DNA of 64,000 nt from Actinomycetaceae bacterium (GTDB taxonomy: Bacteria; Actinomycetota; Actinomycetes; Actinomycetales; Actinomycetaceae), in the NCBI GenBank assembly GCA_030532405.1, contig JAUNLF010000002.1:186001-250000 (forward strand). The letters run 5' to 3'. The position numbers and the translations under genes are program-made. Position 1 is the stretch's first letter, and every line of letters starts with the position of its first letter. Shown one piece after another: positions 8,500 through 17,818 of this stretch. Under the pieces are notes generated by a model, which was not told the origin of the DNA, ran no database searches, and was given only the letters and a program-made list of their open reading frames with translations.

Positions 8500-9708
8500 C
8501 TAATTTGCTCCGTTGATCAGTTTCTTAACGCGGTTCATGCCCTCAATCAGGTCCTCATCGGACAGGGCGTAAGAGAATCGCAGGTAGCCCGGGCTGCCAA
8601 ACGCCTCACCGGGAACAGCGGCGACCTCGGCCTCGTTCAAAATAACTTCGGCAAGATCCGCAGAAGAATTGATTTGCACGCCGGCGACCTGCGTGCCGAT
8701 TAGCCCCTCCACGGATGCGAACACGTAGAACGCGCCCTGCGGGGTCGGAACGGTGAACCCGTTGATCTCGGAGGCGATCTCTACCATCTTGCGGCGGCGA
8801 CGGTCGAACGCCTCGCGCATCTCGAACACGGCATCCAAGTTGCCAGACACCGCGGCCAGCGCCGCCTTTTGAGCCACGTTGCACACGTTCGAAGTCAGGT
8901 GCGACTGGAAGTTCGCGGCCGCGCTAATCACGTCGGCGGGGCCAATCATCCAACCCACGCGCCAACCCGTCATCGCGTACGTCTTAGCGACACCGTTCAT
9001 CACGATCGTCTGGTTTTGCAGTTCGGGAACCAGCTTCGCAATGTGGACGGTCTCCACATCGTCGTACAGCAGGTGCTCGTAAATCTCGTCGGTCAGCACC
9101 CAAATGCCGTGCTCCAGCGCCCACTGTCCAATAGCCGTGGCTTCTTCGGGAGTGTAAACAGCGCCCGTCGGGTTCGAGGGCGAACAGAACAGCAACGCCT
9201 TCGTCTTATCGGTACGGGCGGCCTCAAGCTGGTCGACGGTGACCTTGTAACCCTGATCGGTGCCCGCGAACACTTCGACAGTCGTTCCGCCAGCCAGTGC
9301 GATGGCCTCGGGGTAGCTCGTCCAGTACGGAGCGGGAAGCAGAACCTCATCACCGGGGTCAACAACGGCTGCGAACGCTTGGAAAACAGCTTGCTTTCCG
9401 CCGTTAGTTACCAAAATCTGGGTGTTGGGATCGACCTCGTACCCCGAATCGCGAAGCGTCTTTTCAGCGATCGCCTTGCGAAGTTCGGGCAGGCCCTTGT
9501 TAGCCGTGTACTTGTGCATCGCCGGATCGTTAGCGGCAGCCACAGCGGCTTCCACAACGTAGTCCGGGGTGGGGAAGTCGGGCTCGCCCGCACCAAAACC
9601 AATAACGGGACGGCCGGCGGCCTTCATTTCTTTCGCGCGATTAGAAACGGCGAGGGTAGCGGAGGGCGCGATGGCGCCTAAACGTTTTGAAACTCTGTTA
9701 GTACTCAC
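8500..9708 (-). CDS. PLP-dependent aminotransferase (aspartate aminotransferase, class I-beta type)
   Basis: The 402-residue enzyme is predicted to move the amino group between aspartate and 2-oxoglutarate with pyridoxal phosphate in the cytoplasm. Visible are [12 protein letters not shown] at about 38-49, [10 protein letters not shown] at 176-185, LTDEIYEHL with the PLP-ring Asp207, the Schiff-base Lys242 in [16 protein letters not shown], and the carboxylate-binding Arg in YLRFSYA near the C-terminus. The pattern fits the Thermus-type AspAT subgroup common in Actinobacteria; prephenate or other activity cannot be excluded. The GTG start at 9708 is preceded by AGGGG almost adjacent to it, so translation initiation is unusual. 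Confidence 0.9.
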   Translation of the reverse strand: MSTNRVSKRLGAIAPSATLAVSNRAKEMKAAGRPVIGFGAGEPDFPTPDYVVEAAVAAANDPAMHKYTANKGLPELRKAIAEKTLRDSGYEVDPNTQILVTNGGKQAVFQAFAAVVDPGDEVLLPAPYWTSYPEAIALAGGTTVEVFAGTDQGYKVTVDQLEAARTDKTKALLFCSPSNPTGAVYTPEEATAIGQWALEHGIWVLTDEIYEHLLYDDVETVHIAKLVPELQNQTIVMNGVAKTYAMTGWRVGWMIGPADVISAAANFQSHLTSNVCNVAQKAALAAVSGNLDAVFEMREAFDRRRRKMVEIASEINGFTVPTPQGAFYVFASVEGLIGTQVAGVQINSSADLAEVILNEAEVAAVPGEAFGSPGYLRFSYALSDEDLIEGMNRVKKLINGAN

Positions 9709-9812
9709 CCCCTAAGCTTTACAAAAGTTGCGCCTTAGAGCACGGGTATTCTTTATTTTGGAACGCAAATCCGGCGTCGAAGGGTCGCGAAGATAACAAA
9801 ATGGGGGGCCGG

Positions 9813-9843
9813 TTGGACTTAGACGGCGTGCTACGGTTAAACT
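9813..9843 (+). promoter_or_regulatory. probable promoter for tRNA-Trp and secE
   Basis: TTGGAC (9813-9818) and TTAAACT (9837-9843) are separated by 18 bases. They lie about 45 bases before the tRNA, in the gap between the divergent aminotransferase gene and the tRNA. The same TTAAAC -10 form occurs before the L10 leader. Confidence 0.4.
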
Positions 9844-9886
9844 CATTGACGCACACGTTTGGGACACTGATTCCAAAAGGGTGCGA

Positions 9887-9959
9887 AGGGCAGTGGCGCA
9901 ATTGGTAGCGCACCGGTCTCCAAAACCGGCGGTTGTGGGTTCGAGTCCCGCCTGCCCTG
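9887..9959 (+). tRNA. tRNA-Trp (anticodon CCA)
   Basis: A 73-base cloverleaf: acceptor AGGGCAG/CTGCCCT (9887-9893 and 9952-9958), discriminator G, D arm with TTGGTAGC, anticodon stem CCGGT/ACCGG around the loop CTCCAAA with CCA at 9920-9922, and T arm GTGGGTTCGAGTCCCGC. The 3' CCA is not encoded. It sits 36 bases before secE, the usual actinobacterial arrangement, and may be processed from a shared transcript. Confidence 0.98.
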
Positions 9960-9995
9960 CTCCGTGTAGGTAAGACCAGGAAGGGCTGAAGGAAG

Positions 9996-10241
9996 ATGGC
10001 AAACCAGCCTTCAACATCGCCTTCGAGCAACGAGAACGTCCATGATGATCTCAACATCTTCGGGCGTATCGTGCTTTTCGTCCGCCAGGTTATCGCCGAG
10101 CTTAAGAAGGTCGTGTGGCCCGGTAAAGAAGAGTGGTGGACCTACTTCCTAGTCGTCCTAGTCTTCGTGGGCGCGATCATGGCGTTCACCGGCCTGCTTG
10201 ATCTGGCGTTCGGCCAGCTGAGCGTCTGGATTTTTGGATAG
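9996..10241 (+). CDS. secE: preprotein translocase subunit SecE
   Basis: SecE is the small membrane subunit that clamps SecY in the SecYEG channel. The 81-residue protein has the conserved amphipathic stretch FVRQVIAELKKVVWPGKEE at about 28-46 and one transmembrane helix at about 49-72, the short single-helix form usual in Gram-positives. The ATG follows a GAAGGAAG site. It lies directly after tRNA-Trp and before nusG, from which a strong terminator separates it. Confidence 0.96.
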   Translation: MANQPSTSPSSNENVHDDLNIFGRIVLFVRQVIAELKKVVWPGKEEWWTYFLVVLVFVGAIMAFTGLLDLAFGQLSVWIFG

Positions 10242-10279
10242 TAAAACTCCAGTTTTTGCAGTAAACTAAACCCGTATTC

Positions 10280-10317
10280 AACACACCCGAGGTCACCGAC
10301 CAGGGTGTGTTACTTTT
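10280..10317 (+). terminator. terminator between secE and nusG
   Basis: The stem AACACACCC/GGGTGTGTT (9 bp) with a 14-base loop is followed by ACTTTTT. It would end the tRNA-Trp/secE transcript or attenuate read-through into nusG. Confidence 0.85.
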
Positions 10318-10366
10318 TATCGCCCGTATTTGAAACGCCGTATCGCGCGTTTGAGGAGGTCCGCAA

Positions 10367-11098
10367 GTGGATCAAGAAAATATTGACGAGGTCGTACCTG
10401 CCGAAGACTCGGCAGAGGACACCGCGGCTGCTGAAGACACGGCCCAGGATGCCGCGCCCGCGGAGGAGCCGGCAGAGGCCGCAACGCCCGAGGTTGTCGA
10501 CCCGATTGAAGAAAAGCGCGAAGAACTCTCCGTGCTCCCCGGTGACTGGTATGTCATCCACTCCTACTCCGGCCACGAGCGCCGCGTGAAGGCCAACCTC
10601 GAGCAGCGCATCCAGTCGCAAAACGCTGAGGACTGGATCTACCAGGTTGAGGTCCCCATGGAGACCGTTACCGAACTAACCAAGGGCGGCAAGAAGAAGC
10701 AGGTAGACCGTGTTCGTATTCCGGGCTACGTCCTCGTACGCATGGAAATGAACGAAAAATCTTGGCGCGTCGTAAAGGAAACCCCGGCTGTAACTGGCTT
10801 CGTGGGTGATGCGCGCGACCCGGTCCCGCTATACCTCGACGAGGTCGTCAACATGCTCGCTCCCATGTGGCAGGCGAAGGCCGACCAGGTGGAAGCCGCT
10901 GCCGCGGTTATTACCCCGCCGGCAATCACGTTCAAGGTTGGCGAATCTGTAACGGTTACGGACGGCCCGTTCGAAAACATGCCCGCCACCGTTTCGGAGG
11001 TCATCCCCGAGCAGCGCAAGCTGACCGTGTCGATCATGATCTTCGAGCGTGAAACTCCGATCGAACTTACCTTCGATCAGGTCGAGAAAATCGACTAA
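10367..11098 (+). CDS. nusG: transcription termination/antitermination protein NusG
   Basis: NusG binds the clamp of RNA polymerase and links it to Rho or to ribosomal protein S10. The 243-residue protein has an acidic, Ala- and Glu-rich extension (about 1-58) typical of Actinobacteria, then the NGN domain starting at [38 protein letters not shown], and a C-terminal KOW domain with [21 protein letters not shown]. The GTG start has GAGGAGG 8 bases upstream. No obvious promoter was seen in the 125-base gap after secE, so read-through past the terminator may feed it. Confidence 0.97.
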   Translation: MDQENIDEVVPAEDSAEDTAAAEDTAQDAAPAEEPAEAATPEVVDPIEEKREELSVLPGDWYVIHSYSGHERRVKANLEQRIQSQNAEDWIYQVEVPMETVTELTKGGKKKQVDRVRIPGYVLVRMEMNEKSWRVVKETPAVTGFVGDARDPVPLYLDEVVNMLAPMWQAKADQVEAAAAVITPPAITFKVGESVTVTDGPFENMPATVSEVIPEQRKLTVSIMIFERETPIELTFDQVEKID

Positions 11099-11176
11099 CC
11101 ACCTTCGCGGGTGATGTGTCCCACGCCGTCTGGATTTTCAGGCGGCGCGGGCGTTATGATTATCGATCGTGCAGAC

Positions 11177-11204
11177 TTTGGCACTATTTTGTGTTGCCTA
11201 TTTA
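11177..11204 (+). promoter_or_regulatory. possible promoter of the rplK-rplA operon
   Basis: TTTGGC (11177-11182) and TATTTA (11199-11204) lie 16 bases apart, giving a leader of about 80 bases before rplK. The leader (from about 11212) contains a GCCGGTCACGC...GCATGGCCGG inverted pair that could be an autoregulatory structure. Confidence 0.35.
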
Positions 11205-11288
11205 CGCAACGGATAGTTACGGGGTCTGTGAACGCCGGTCACGCAACTTGCATGGCCGGAAACTAGACAAGTAAAAGGACCCATATTT

Positions 11289-11720
11289 ATGGCACCGAAG
11301 AAAAAGGTTGTCGGCCTGATTAAGCTCCAGATTCAGGCTGGCGCTGCTAACCCGGCACCGCCGGTTGGCCCGGCTCTGGGCCAGCACGGCGTGAACATCA
11401 TGGAGTTCTGCAAGGCCTACAACGCGGCTACTGAATCCCAGCGCGGAAACATTATTCCCGTTGAGATCACCGTGTACGAAGACCGCTCCTTCACCTTCAT
11501 CACGAAGACGCCTCCGGCGGCTCAGCTGATCAAGAAGGCAGCAGGCGTGCAGAAGGGCTCTGGCGTACCGCACACCGATAAGGTCGGTTCGCTCACTAAG
11601 GCTCAGGTCCGTGAGATCGCCGAGACCAAGAAGGATGACCTCAACGCGAACGACGTTGAAGCCGCAATGAAGATCATCGCCGGCACCGCGCGTTCCATGG
11701 GAATCACGGTCGAGGCCTGA
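11289..11720 (+). CDS. rplK: 50S ribosomal protein L11
   Basis: L11 forms the stalk base and the GTPase-associated centre with 23S rRNA. The 143-residue protein has [29 protein letters not shown] at the start (seen in two blocks: [12 protein letters not shown] and [13 protein letters not shown]) and the C-terminal rRNA-binding helices ending in ARSMGITVE. The N-terminal Pro-rich hinge, where thiopeptide resistance changes occur, looks wild type. The ATG follows an AAAGGACC site. It is paired with rplA 92 bases downstream. Confidence 0.98.
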   Translation: MAPKKKVVGLIKLQIQAGAANPAPPVGPALGQHGVNIMEFCKAYNAATESQRGNIIPVEITVYEDRSFTFITKTPPAAQLIKKAAGVQKGSGVPHTDKVGSLTKAQVREIAETKKDDLNANDVEAAMKIIAGTARSMGITVEA

Positions 11721-11812
11721 TCCCACCGGGCCGTCCCAGCAGGGAGGCCTACTAAATCAGTGGAAGGGCACAAGCCGCCCGCACACCACAACTGCAAGGA
11801 GAAAAAGCAGAT

Positions 11813-12529
11813 ATGGCTAAGCGTTCAAAGGGCTACCTCGCAGCAGCGGAGAAGATTCGTCCCGACGAGTCTTACGCGCCGCTAGAAGCGATGGAGCTCG
11901 CTAAAGAAACCAGCGTCACGAAGTTTGACTCGACCGTCGAGGTCATGTTCCGCCTAGGCGTGGACCCTCGTAAGGCCGACCAGATGGTTCGTGGCACCGT
12001 CACTCTTCCTCACGGCACCGGTAAGACCTCCAGGGTCCTGGTCTTCGCCGTTGGTGAGCGCGCACAGCAGGCAATCGATGCTGGCGCTGACGAAGTCGGT
12101 GGCGACGAACTGATTGAAAAGGTCCAGGGCGGATACACCGACTTTGATGTCGCTGTTGCAACCCCGGACATGATGGGCAAGGTCGGCCGTCTTGGCCGCG
12201 TCCTCGGTCCCCGTGGCCTCATGCCGAACCCGAAGACCGGCACGGTCACCATGGATGTTGAGAAGGCAGTCAAGGAGATTAAGGGAGGCCGTATCGAGTT
12301 CCGCATCGACAAGCACTCGAACCTCGCCTTCATTCTTGGCAAGACCAGCTTCACGGCCGAGCAGCTACGCGACAACTTCGCGACTGTTCTAGATGAGGTG
12401 CTTCGCCAGAAGCCGGCTTCCGCTAAGGGCCGCTACATCAAGAAGTGCACCATCTCGACCACGATGGGTCCGGGTATCCCGTTGGATATCACCAAGACGA
12501 CCCGCTACAAGCAGGCTCAGGCTAACTAG
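11813..12529 (+). CDS. rplA: 50S ribosomal protein L1
   Basis: L1 forms the mobile L1 stalk of the large subunit and in many bacteria represses its own operon by binding the mRNA leader. The 238-residue protein has [19 protein letters not shown] near 38, RVLVFAVGE near 73, [19 protein letters not shown] at about 121-139, and the [20 protein letters not shown] block near the end. The length is normal. A GGAGAAAAAG ribosome binding site precedes the ATG. The operon closes with a strong terminator. Confidence 0.98.
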   Translation: MAKRSKGYLAAAEKIRPDESYAPLEAMELAKETSVTKFDSTVEVMFRLGVDPRKADQMVRGTVTLPHGTGKTSRVLVFAVGERAQQAIDAGADEVGGDELIEKVQGGYTDFDVAVATPDMMGKVGRLGRVLGPRGLMPNPKTGTVTMDVEKAVKEIKGGRIEFRIDKHSNLAFILGKTSFTAEQLRDNFATVLDEVLRQKPASAKGRYIKKCTISTTMGPGIPLDITKTTRYKQAQAN

Positions 12530-12548
12530 CTTTAGACCGAGTTCAATG

Positions 12549-12580
12549 AAAGAGGCAGGCTCCGACGGGCCTGCCTCTTT
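12549..12580 (+). terminator. terminator of the rplK-rplA operon
   Basis: A perfect 12-bp stem AAAGAGGCAGGC/GCCTGCCTCTTT with an 8-base loop lies 20 bases after the rplA stop. It ends in TTT then CGTG. Confidence 0.9.
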
Positions 12581-12584
12581 CGTG

Positions 12585-12612
12585 TTAGAACGCTCATAAT
12601 TTCGCGTTAAAC
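12585..12612 (+). promoter_or_regulatory. promoter of the rplJ-rplL operon
   Basis: TTAGAA (12585-12590) and TTAAAC (12607-12612) are 16 bases apart, just after the preceding terminator. Initiation near 12619 would produce exactly the structured L10 leader. Confidence 0.5.
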
Positions 12613-12625
12613 TGGGAATCTTACT

Positions 12626-12781
12626 TGCGTGGGTTCGAACCGGTGGGTTAACCTGATGCGTAGCCAAAGACCGTTGGTACCTCTTACGAGGTGTAACTCC
12701 TAATCGGGACCCACGCAGGTGAACAAGAACGCAACTAGGTTGCGTGTAGCCCTTGTGCGCCGTGCGTGCAGGGGATTTTTT
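12626..12781 (+). ncRNA. ribosomal protein L10 leader with attenuator
   Basis: The leader is closed by the long-range helix TGCGTGGGT (12626-12634) with ACCCACGCA (12709-12717). Inside it are the GCCAAAGACCGTTGGT block, like the kink-turn region of the known L10 leader family, and a small ACCTC/GAGGT hairpin (12679-12692). After it, CCCTTGTGCGC (12750-12760) pairs with GCGTGCAGGGG (12764-12774, with wobble pairs), followed by ATTTTTT, which is an intrinsic terminator. By analogy, L10(L12)4 binding would promote termination. The regulation itself is inferred. The remaining 69 bases to rplJ hold its ribosome binding site. Confidence 0.85.
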
Positions 12782-12850
12782 AATTCCTGGAATCTTAGAT
12801 TGGGGTTACCCGACCAGTAGGACCAGCGGATGATCACGGAAGGAGGGCCC

Positions 12851-13372
12851 ATGGCAAGGCCTGACAAGGAAGCCGCAGTAGCGGAGCTAGTGGAGCTTTT
12901 CCGCAACTCCAACGCTGTTGTGCTGACTGAGTACCGCGGTCTGACCGTTGAGCAGATGAAGTCTCTTCGTCGTTCGATGGCAGGAAACGCGCAATACGCC
13001 GTGGTGAAGAACACGCTGGCCGCCATCGCCGCAAAGGAAGCCGGACTCGACTTCCTGGAGGAGGACCTGGTTGGCCCGACCGCTATCGCTTTTGTAAATG
13101 GCGAGGTCGTTGACGCCGCGAAGGCCATGCGTGACTTCGCTAAGGAAAACCCACAGCTGGTCCTCAAGACCGGTGTGATGGAGGGCGCGAAGCTCTCCGC
13201 TGATGATGTTAAGAAGCTCGCTGACCTTGAGTCCCGTGAGGTTCTGCTGGCCAAGACTGCTGGCGTCCTCAAGGCTGGAATGTCCAAGGCTGCGTTTGCC
13301 TTCGCCGCACTGCCCACTAAGGCAGTACGCACCATCGATGCCCTGCGCGAGAAGCAGGAGCAGGCGGCCTGA
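12851..13372 (+). CDS. rplJ: 50S ribosomal protein L10
   Basis: L10 anchors the L7/L12 dimers to the stalk base. The 173-residue protein begins MARPDKEAAVAELVELFRNS and has VVLTEYRGLTVEQMKSLRR at about 24-42, VKNTLAAIAAKEAG, and a long C-terminal helix for L12 binding. The ATG at 12851 is chosen over an in-frame ATG 21 bases upstream because AAGGAGGG lies 5 bases before it. It is expressed with rplL and is the expected ligand of its own leader. Confidence 0.97.
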   Translation: MARPDKEAAVAELVELFRNSNAVVLTEYRGLTVEQMKSLRRSMAGNAQYAVVKNTLAAIAAKEAGLDFLEEDLVGPTAIAFVNGEVVDAAKAMRDFAKENPQLVLKTGVMEGAKLSADDVKKLADLESREVLLAKTAGVLKAGMSKAAFAFAALPTKAVRTIDALREKQEQAA

Positions 13373-13462
13373 CACGGCCACCCCGGACACCCGGTACCGT
13401 GCCGAGGTCCAAAAAACTAACAACTGCTTCTACAGCAGGAATACATGGAAGGAAGTGCCAAA

Positions 13463-13852
13463 ATGGCAAAGCTCACCGCTGAAGAGCTCATCGACGCTTT
13501 CAAGGAACTCACCCTGGTTGAACTCGCTGACTTCATCAAGAAGTTCGAGGAAGAGTTCGACGTTGAGGCCGCAGCTCCGGTTGCCGCTGTTGCAGCTGCC
13601 CCGGCAGCGGGTGGCGCAGAGGCTGAGGCTGCTGAAGAGCAGACCGAGTTCGACGTCATCCTTGAAGCCGCTGGCGACAAGAAGGTTCAGGTCATCAAGG
13701 CTGTTAAGGCTCTGACCGGCAAGGGCCTGAAGGACTCCAAGGACATGGTTGACGGCGCACCGTCCACCGTTCTTGAGGGCGTCTCCAAGGAAGATGCTGA
13801 GAAGGCCAAGGCTGACATTGAGGCTGCTGGCGGTACCGTCACCCTCAAGTAA
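13463..13852 (+). CDS. rplL: 50S ribosomal protein L7/L12
   Basis: The multicopy stalk protein L7/L12 recruits translational GTPases. At 129 residues it shows the N-terminal dimerisation helices ([34 protein letters not shown]), an Ala-rich hinge at about 38-55, and the C-terminal domain [20 protein letters not shown] through [20 protein letters not shown] to VTLK. The ATG at 13463 follows GGAAGGAAG; an in-frame ATG six codons upstream overlaps that site and is unlikely. Confidence 0.98.
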   Translation: MAKLTAEELIDAFKELTLVELADFIKKFEEEFDVEAAAPVAAVAAAPAAGGAEAEAAEEQTEFDVILEAAGDKKVQVIKAVKALTGKGLKDSKDMVDGAPSTVLEGVSKEDAEKAKADIEAAGGTVTLK

Positions 13853-13868
13853 GCTCTGTACTTACAAC

Positions 13869-13910
13869 AAAACGCGCGGGTCGCAGGTGAAAGCCTGGCT
13901 CGCGCGTTTT
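13869..13910 (+). terminator. terminator after rplL
   Basis: AAAACGCGCG (13869-13878) pairs with CGCGCGTTTT (13901-13910), with further pairing inside. It separates rplJ-rplL from rpoB-rpoC, which has its own promoter. Confidence 0.88.
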
Positions 13911-13950
13911 GTATATCCCAGCCCGGCGGCGCCCCGCCCTCCTGAAATAT

Positions 13951-13979
13951 TTGACAAAACGGTAAAACGTGAGTAAAAG
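13951..13979 (+). promoter_or_regulatory. promoter of rpoB-rpoC
   Basis: A consensus -35 TTGACA (13951-13956) and TAAAAG (13974-13979) are separated by 17 bases. The resulting leader is about 170 bases long. A second -10-like TACTAT at 14048-14053 could mark an additional start. Otherwise the 305-base gap rplL-rpoB holds only the terminator and this leader. Confidence 0.65.
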
Positions 13980-14157
13980 CACGCGCTTGAGGCTAGAGAT
14001 CGCGCGGGAAAGTCGATAAGTTGGAGGATACGCCTGTGTCCGAGGTGTACTATGCCTGCACGCAATTAATGAATGCGCTGAGCGTGGGTAGGGTATGGAT
14101 AGCACGAGGGGCCCAGGACGTGCGCGCTGATTAGATTAGAGCAGGGAAGGACCCCCT

Positions 14158-17100
14158 TTGGCTGCACAGAGTGAATCTGCCGCAAAGCATGTTAACAAAA
14201 GAATTTCTTTCGCTCAGCTACGCGAGCCGATGCATGCGCCCAACCTTCTTAGCCTCCAACTGGAGAGCTTTGACTGGCTACTTGGTACCGAAGCATGGCG
14301 TAAGCGCGTAGAGGAAGCAAACGCGTCCGGCGCTCAGAAGCTCCCGACGACTTCTGGCCTAGAGGACATCTTTGCAGAGATTTCGCCCATCGTAGACGTG
14401 GGCGACAACATGTCGCTAGATTTCCGCGAATTCCACTTTGAACCGCCGAAGTACTCGGTGGAGGAGTGTCGCGAAAAGGACAAGACTTACGAGGCTCCGC
14501 TGTACGTACAAGCGGACTTCATGAACCAAAACACCGGTGAGATCAAGTCGCAGACGGTCTTCCTGGGCGAATTCCCGCTCATGACAGACCGCGGCACGTT
14601 CATCATTAACGGCACCGAGCGCGTGGTTGTTTCCCAGCTCGTGCGTTCTCCCGGCGTGTACTTTGAGGCCGCGGCCGACAAGACGTCGGACCGTACCATT
14701 TACTCCGCCAAGATCATCCCGTCGCGCGGTGCCTGGCTCGAGTTCGAGATTGACAAGCGCGACTCCGTAGGTGTTCGCATCGACCGTAAGCGTAAGCAGC
14801 CGGTAACCCACTTCCTGAAGGCGCTGGGTATGACCGAGTCTGAACTTCGCCTCGAGTTCGAGGACTACCCGGTACTGCTAGAAACCCTGGAAAAGGACAC
14901 GGTTTCGGATCAGAACGAAGCCCTGACCGACATTTACCGCAAGATCCGCCCGGGTGAACAGGTCTCCGCTGAAGCTGCAGAGAACCTGCTCAACAACTTC
15001 TACTTCGAAGAAAAGCGTTACGACCTGGCAAAGGTTGGCCGCTACAAGATCAACAAGAAGCTTGGTCTGGAAGCCGATCTTGACGAGTCCACGCTCCGCC
15101 TGGAAGACATCGTCGCAACCGTCAAGTACCTGCTTGCCCTGCACAAGCGCGGCAACGCAACCGGCCGCGACCGCGACCAGGTCAAGTTCGTTGGCATGCG
15201 TGGCGGCGAGTCCGTCCAGCTGCCCCTCGAAACCGATGACATCGACCACTTCGGTAACCGCCGCATCCGCGCGGTGGGTGAGTTGATTCAGGCGCAGGTC
15301 CGCACGGGTATGGCGCGCATGGAGCGCACCATCCGTGAGCGCATGACCACTCAGGATATCGAGGCGATCACTCCGACCTCACTTATCAATATTCGTCCGG
15401 TAACTGCCGCTATCAAGGAGTTCTTCGGAACTTCCCAGCTGTCGCAGTTCATGGACCAGAACAACCCGCTCGCGGGCCTTACCCACAAGCGTCGCCTATC
15501 GGCGCTCGGCCCGGGTGGTTTGTCTCGTGATCGCGCGGGCATGGAAGTTCGTGACGTTCACCCGTCACACTACGGCCGCATGTGTCCGATCGAGACCCCT
15601 GAAGGTCCGAACATTGGTCTAATCGGCTCGCTCGCAACCTACGGTCGTATCAACCCGTTCGGTTTCATCGAAACCCCGTTCCGCGTTGTCCGCGACGGTC
15701 AGGTAACCGACGAAATCCACTACCTCACCGCTGATGAGGAGGACGGCCACCCCATCGCGCAGGCTTCCGCACCGCTGGATGAGAACAACCGTTTCATTGG
15801 CGACTCGGTCGTATGCCGTATCGCCGGTGAAGACCCTGCGCTGGTCCCGGTTGAGGAAATCGACCTCATGGACGTGTCCGCACGCCAAATGGTGTCGGTC
15901 GCGACCGCCGCTATCCCGTTCCTGGAGCACGACGACGCGAACCGTGCACTCATGGGCGCGAACATGCAGCGTCAGGCTGTTCCGCTACTCACCACCGAGG
16001 CTCCGCTTGTCGGCACTGGCATTGAGCGCCGTGCCGCACTGGACTCGGGTGAAATGGTGACCGCGAAGAACGCCGGCGTTGTCACGGAGGTCTCCGCTGA
16101 CCTCGTAACCGTCATGACCGACGAAGGTGGCACGGATTCTTACCGCCTTGAAAAGTTCGGCCGTTCGAACCCGGGTAACTGCACCAACCAGGTTGTTGTC
16201 GTGAACGAGGGCGACCGTGTTGAGGTGGGCGACCTGATCGCAGACGGCCCCGCAACTCAGGGTGGCGAACTAGCACTTGGCAAGAACCTGCTGGTTGCCT
16301 ACATGTCTTGGGAAGGCCTGAACTACGAGGACGCGATCATCTTGTCGCGCCGCGTCGTCCAGGATGACGTGCTGACCTCGATCCACATTGAGGAATACGA
16401 GATCGCAGCCCGCGAAACCAAGCTGGGTTACGAAGAGATCACCCACGACCTGCCGAACGTGTCCGAAGACGCGTTGAAGGACCTCGACGAGCGCGGCATT
16501 GTCCGCATCGGTGCCGAGGTTGAGGCCGGCGACATCCTGGTCGGTAAGGTCACCCCGAAGGGCGAGACCGAACTGACCTCCGAAGAGCGCCTACTCCGCG
16601 CAATCTTTGGTGAGAAGGCCCGCGAGGTTCGCGACACCTCGATGCGCGTTCCCCACGGGGAATCCGGTATCGTCATCGGCGTTCGCGAACAGAACGCGGA
16701 CGAGGACGACCTACAGCCCGGCGTACAGCAGAAGGTTCGCGTCTACGTGGCGCAGCGCCGCAAGATCACGATCGGTGACAAGCTTGCAGGCCGCCACGGT
16801 AACAAGGGTGTCGTCTCGAAGGTCCTGCCGATCGAAGACATGCCGTTCCTAGCTGACGGCACGCCGGTCGACATTATTTTGAACCCGCTGGGTGTTCCCC
16901 CGCGTATGAACATCGGTCAGGTTCTGGAATACCACCTGGGCTGGATCGCAGCCATGGGTTGGGATGTTTCCGAAGCCGTTAAGAACGGTGAGAACTGGGC
17001 CAAGTACATTCCAGAAGAGGGCATTACCGCGCCGGCTGGCACGAACGTTGCCACCCCGGTGTTCGACGGCCTCGAGCCTGAAGCTCTGCTGGGACTACTT

Positions 17101-17670
17101 CGCAACACGCTACCGAACCGCGATGGTGACCGTCTGATCGACGACGACGGCAAGACCACGCTGTACGACGGCCGCTCCGGCGAACCGTTCCCGTACCCGA
17201 TCGCGGTTGGCTACACGTACATGCTGAAGTTGCACCACCTGGTTGACGACAAGATTCACGCCCGTTCCACGGGTCCGTACTCGATGATCACGCAGCAGCC
17301 GCTGGGCGGTAAGGCCCAGTTCGGTGGCCAGCGCTTCGGCGAGATGGAGGTGTGGGCACTTGAGGCTTACGGTGCCGCGTACGCCCTCCAAGAATTGCTG
17401 ACGATCAAGTCGGACGACATGAACGGCCGCGTTTCCGTCGTGAACTCGATTGTGAAGGGCGAGGATATTCCGGAGCCGGGTATCCCCGAATCGTTCCGCG
17501 TGCTCATGTACGAGATGCGTTCGCTGTGCTTGAACGTTGAGGCACTTGACGTTGAAGGCAACGCGATTGACCTAACGACTCAGAATGACTCTGGACGTTC
17601 AGCTTCGGAGGAGCTCGGTATCAAGATCGATACCCGCCCCAACGCTGGCGCCCTTATCGACGATATTTAG
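14158..17670 (+). CDS. rpoB: RNA polymerase beta subunit
   Basis: The 1170-residue beta subunit forms half of the RNA polymerase active-site cleft. The rifampicin cluster reads [18 protein letters not shown] then [14 protein letters not shown] (about 423-455), with the Asp, His and Ser of the three commonest resistance positions present, so the sequence predicts susceptibility at this target. Other blocks are [34 protein letters not shown] and the C-terminal [20 protein letters not shown]. The TTG start at 14158 has GGGAAGG 7 bases upstream and there is no better start near. It is followed by rpoC. Confidence 0.98.
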   Translation: MAAQSESAAKHVNKRISFAQLREPMHAPNLLSLQLESFDWLLGTEAWRKRVEEANASGAQKLPTTSGLEDIFAEISPIVDVGDNMSLDFREFHFEPPKYSVEECREKDKTYEAPLYVQADFMNQNTGEIKSQTVFLGEFPLMTDRGTFIINGTERVVVSQLVRSPGVYFEAAADKTSDRTIYSAKIIPSRGAWLEFEIDKRDSVGVRIDRKRKQPVTHFLKALGMTESELRLEFEDYPVLLETLEKDTVSDQNEALTDIYRKIRPGEQVSAEAAENLLNNFYFEEKRYDLAKVGRYKINKKLGLEADLDESTLRLEDIVATVKYLLALHKRGNATGRDRDQVKFVGMRGGESVQLPLETDDIDHFGNRRIRAVGELIQAQVRTGMARMERTIRERMTTQDIEAITPTSLINIRPVTAAIKEFFGTSQLSQFMDQNNPLAGLTHKRRLSALGPGGLSRDRAGMEVRDVHPSHYGRMCPIETPEGPNIGLIGSLATYGRINPFGFIETPFRVVRDGQVTDEIHYLTADEEDGHPIAQASAPLDENNRFIGDSVVCRIAGEDPALVPVEEIDLMDVSARQMVSVATAAIPFLEHDDANRALMGANMQRQAVPLLTTEAPLVGTGIERRAALDSGEMVTAKNAGVVTEVSADLVTVMTDEGGTDSYRLEKFGRSNPGNCTNQVVVVNEGDRVEVGDLIADGPATQGGELALGKNLLVAYMSWEGLNYEDAIILSRRVVQDDVLTSIHIEEYEIAARETKLGYEEITHDLPNVSEDALKDLDERGIVRIGAEVEAGDILVGKVTPKGETELTSEERLLRAIFGEKAREVRDTSMRVPHGESGIVIGVREQNADEDDLQPGVQQKVRVYVAQRRKITIGDKLAGRHGNKGVVSKVLPIEDMPFLADGTPVDIILNPLGVPPRMNIGQVLEYHLGWIAAMGWDVSEAVKNGENWAKYIPEEGITAPAGTNVATPVFDGLEPEALLGLLRNTLPNRDGDRLIDDDGKTTLYDGRSGEPFPYPIAVGYTYMLKLHHLVDDKIHARSTGPYSMITQQPLGGKAQFGGQRFGEMEVWALEAYGAAYALQELLTIKSDDMNGRVSVVNSIVKGEDIPEPGIPESFRVLMYEMRSLCLNVEALDVEGNAIDLTTQNDSGRSASEELGIKIDTRPNAGALIDDI

Positions 17671-17818
17671 TCCGCCTCCCGTCGCGACCATCACCAGACC
17701 GGTTTGAAATAAATCGATTCGGGAGGACGTGACGGGCAGGCGCCCCGGTCGCTCCAGCGGGCGGCCAGGGAGCCGGACCATCCCACGCTGGACCCGGTGT
17801 ACTACAGAAGGATTCACT

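Noticed and set aside
15405-15540. Rifampicin-resistance change in rpoB
   Set aside because: The Asp, His and Ser of the resistance cluster are all present; the Ala in NPLAGL is a natural variation at a non-resistance position.
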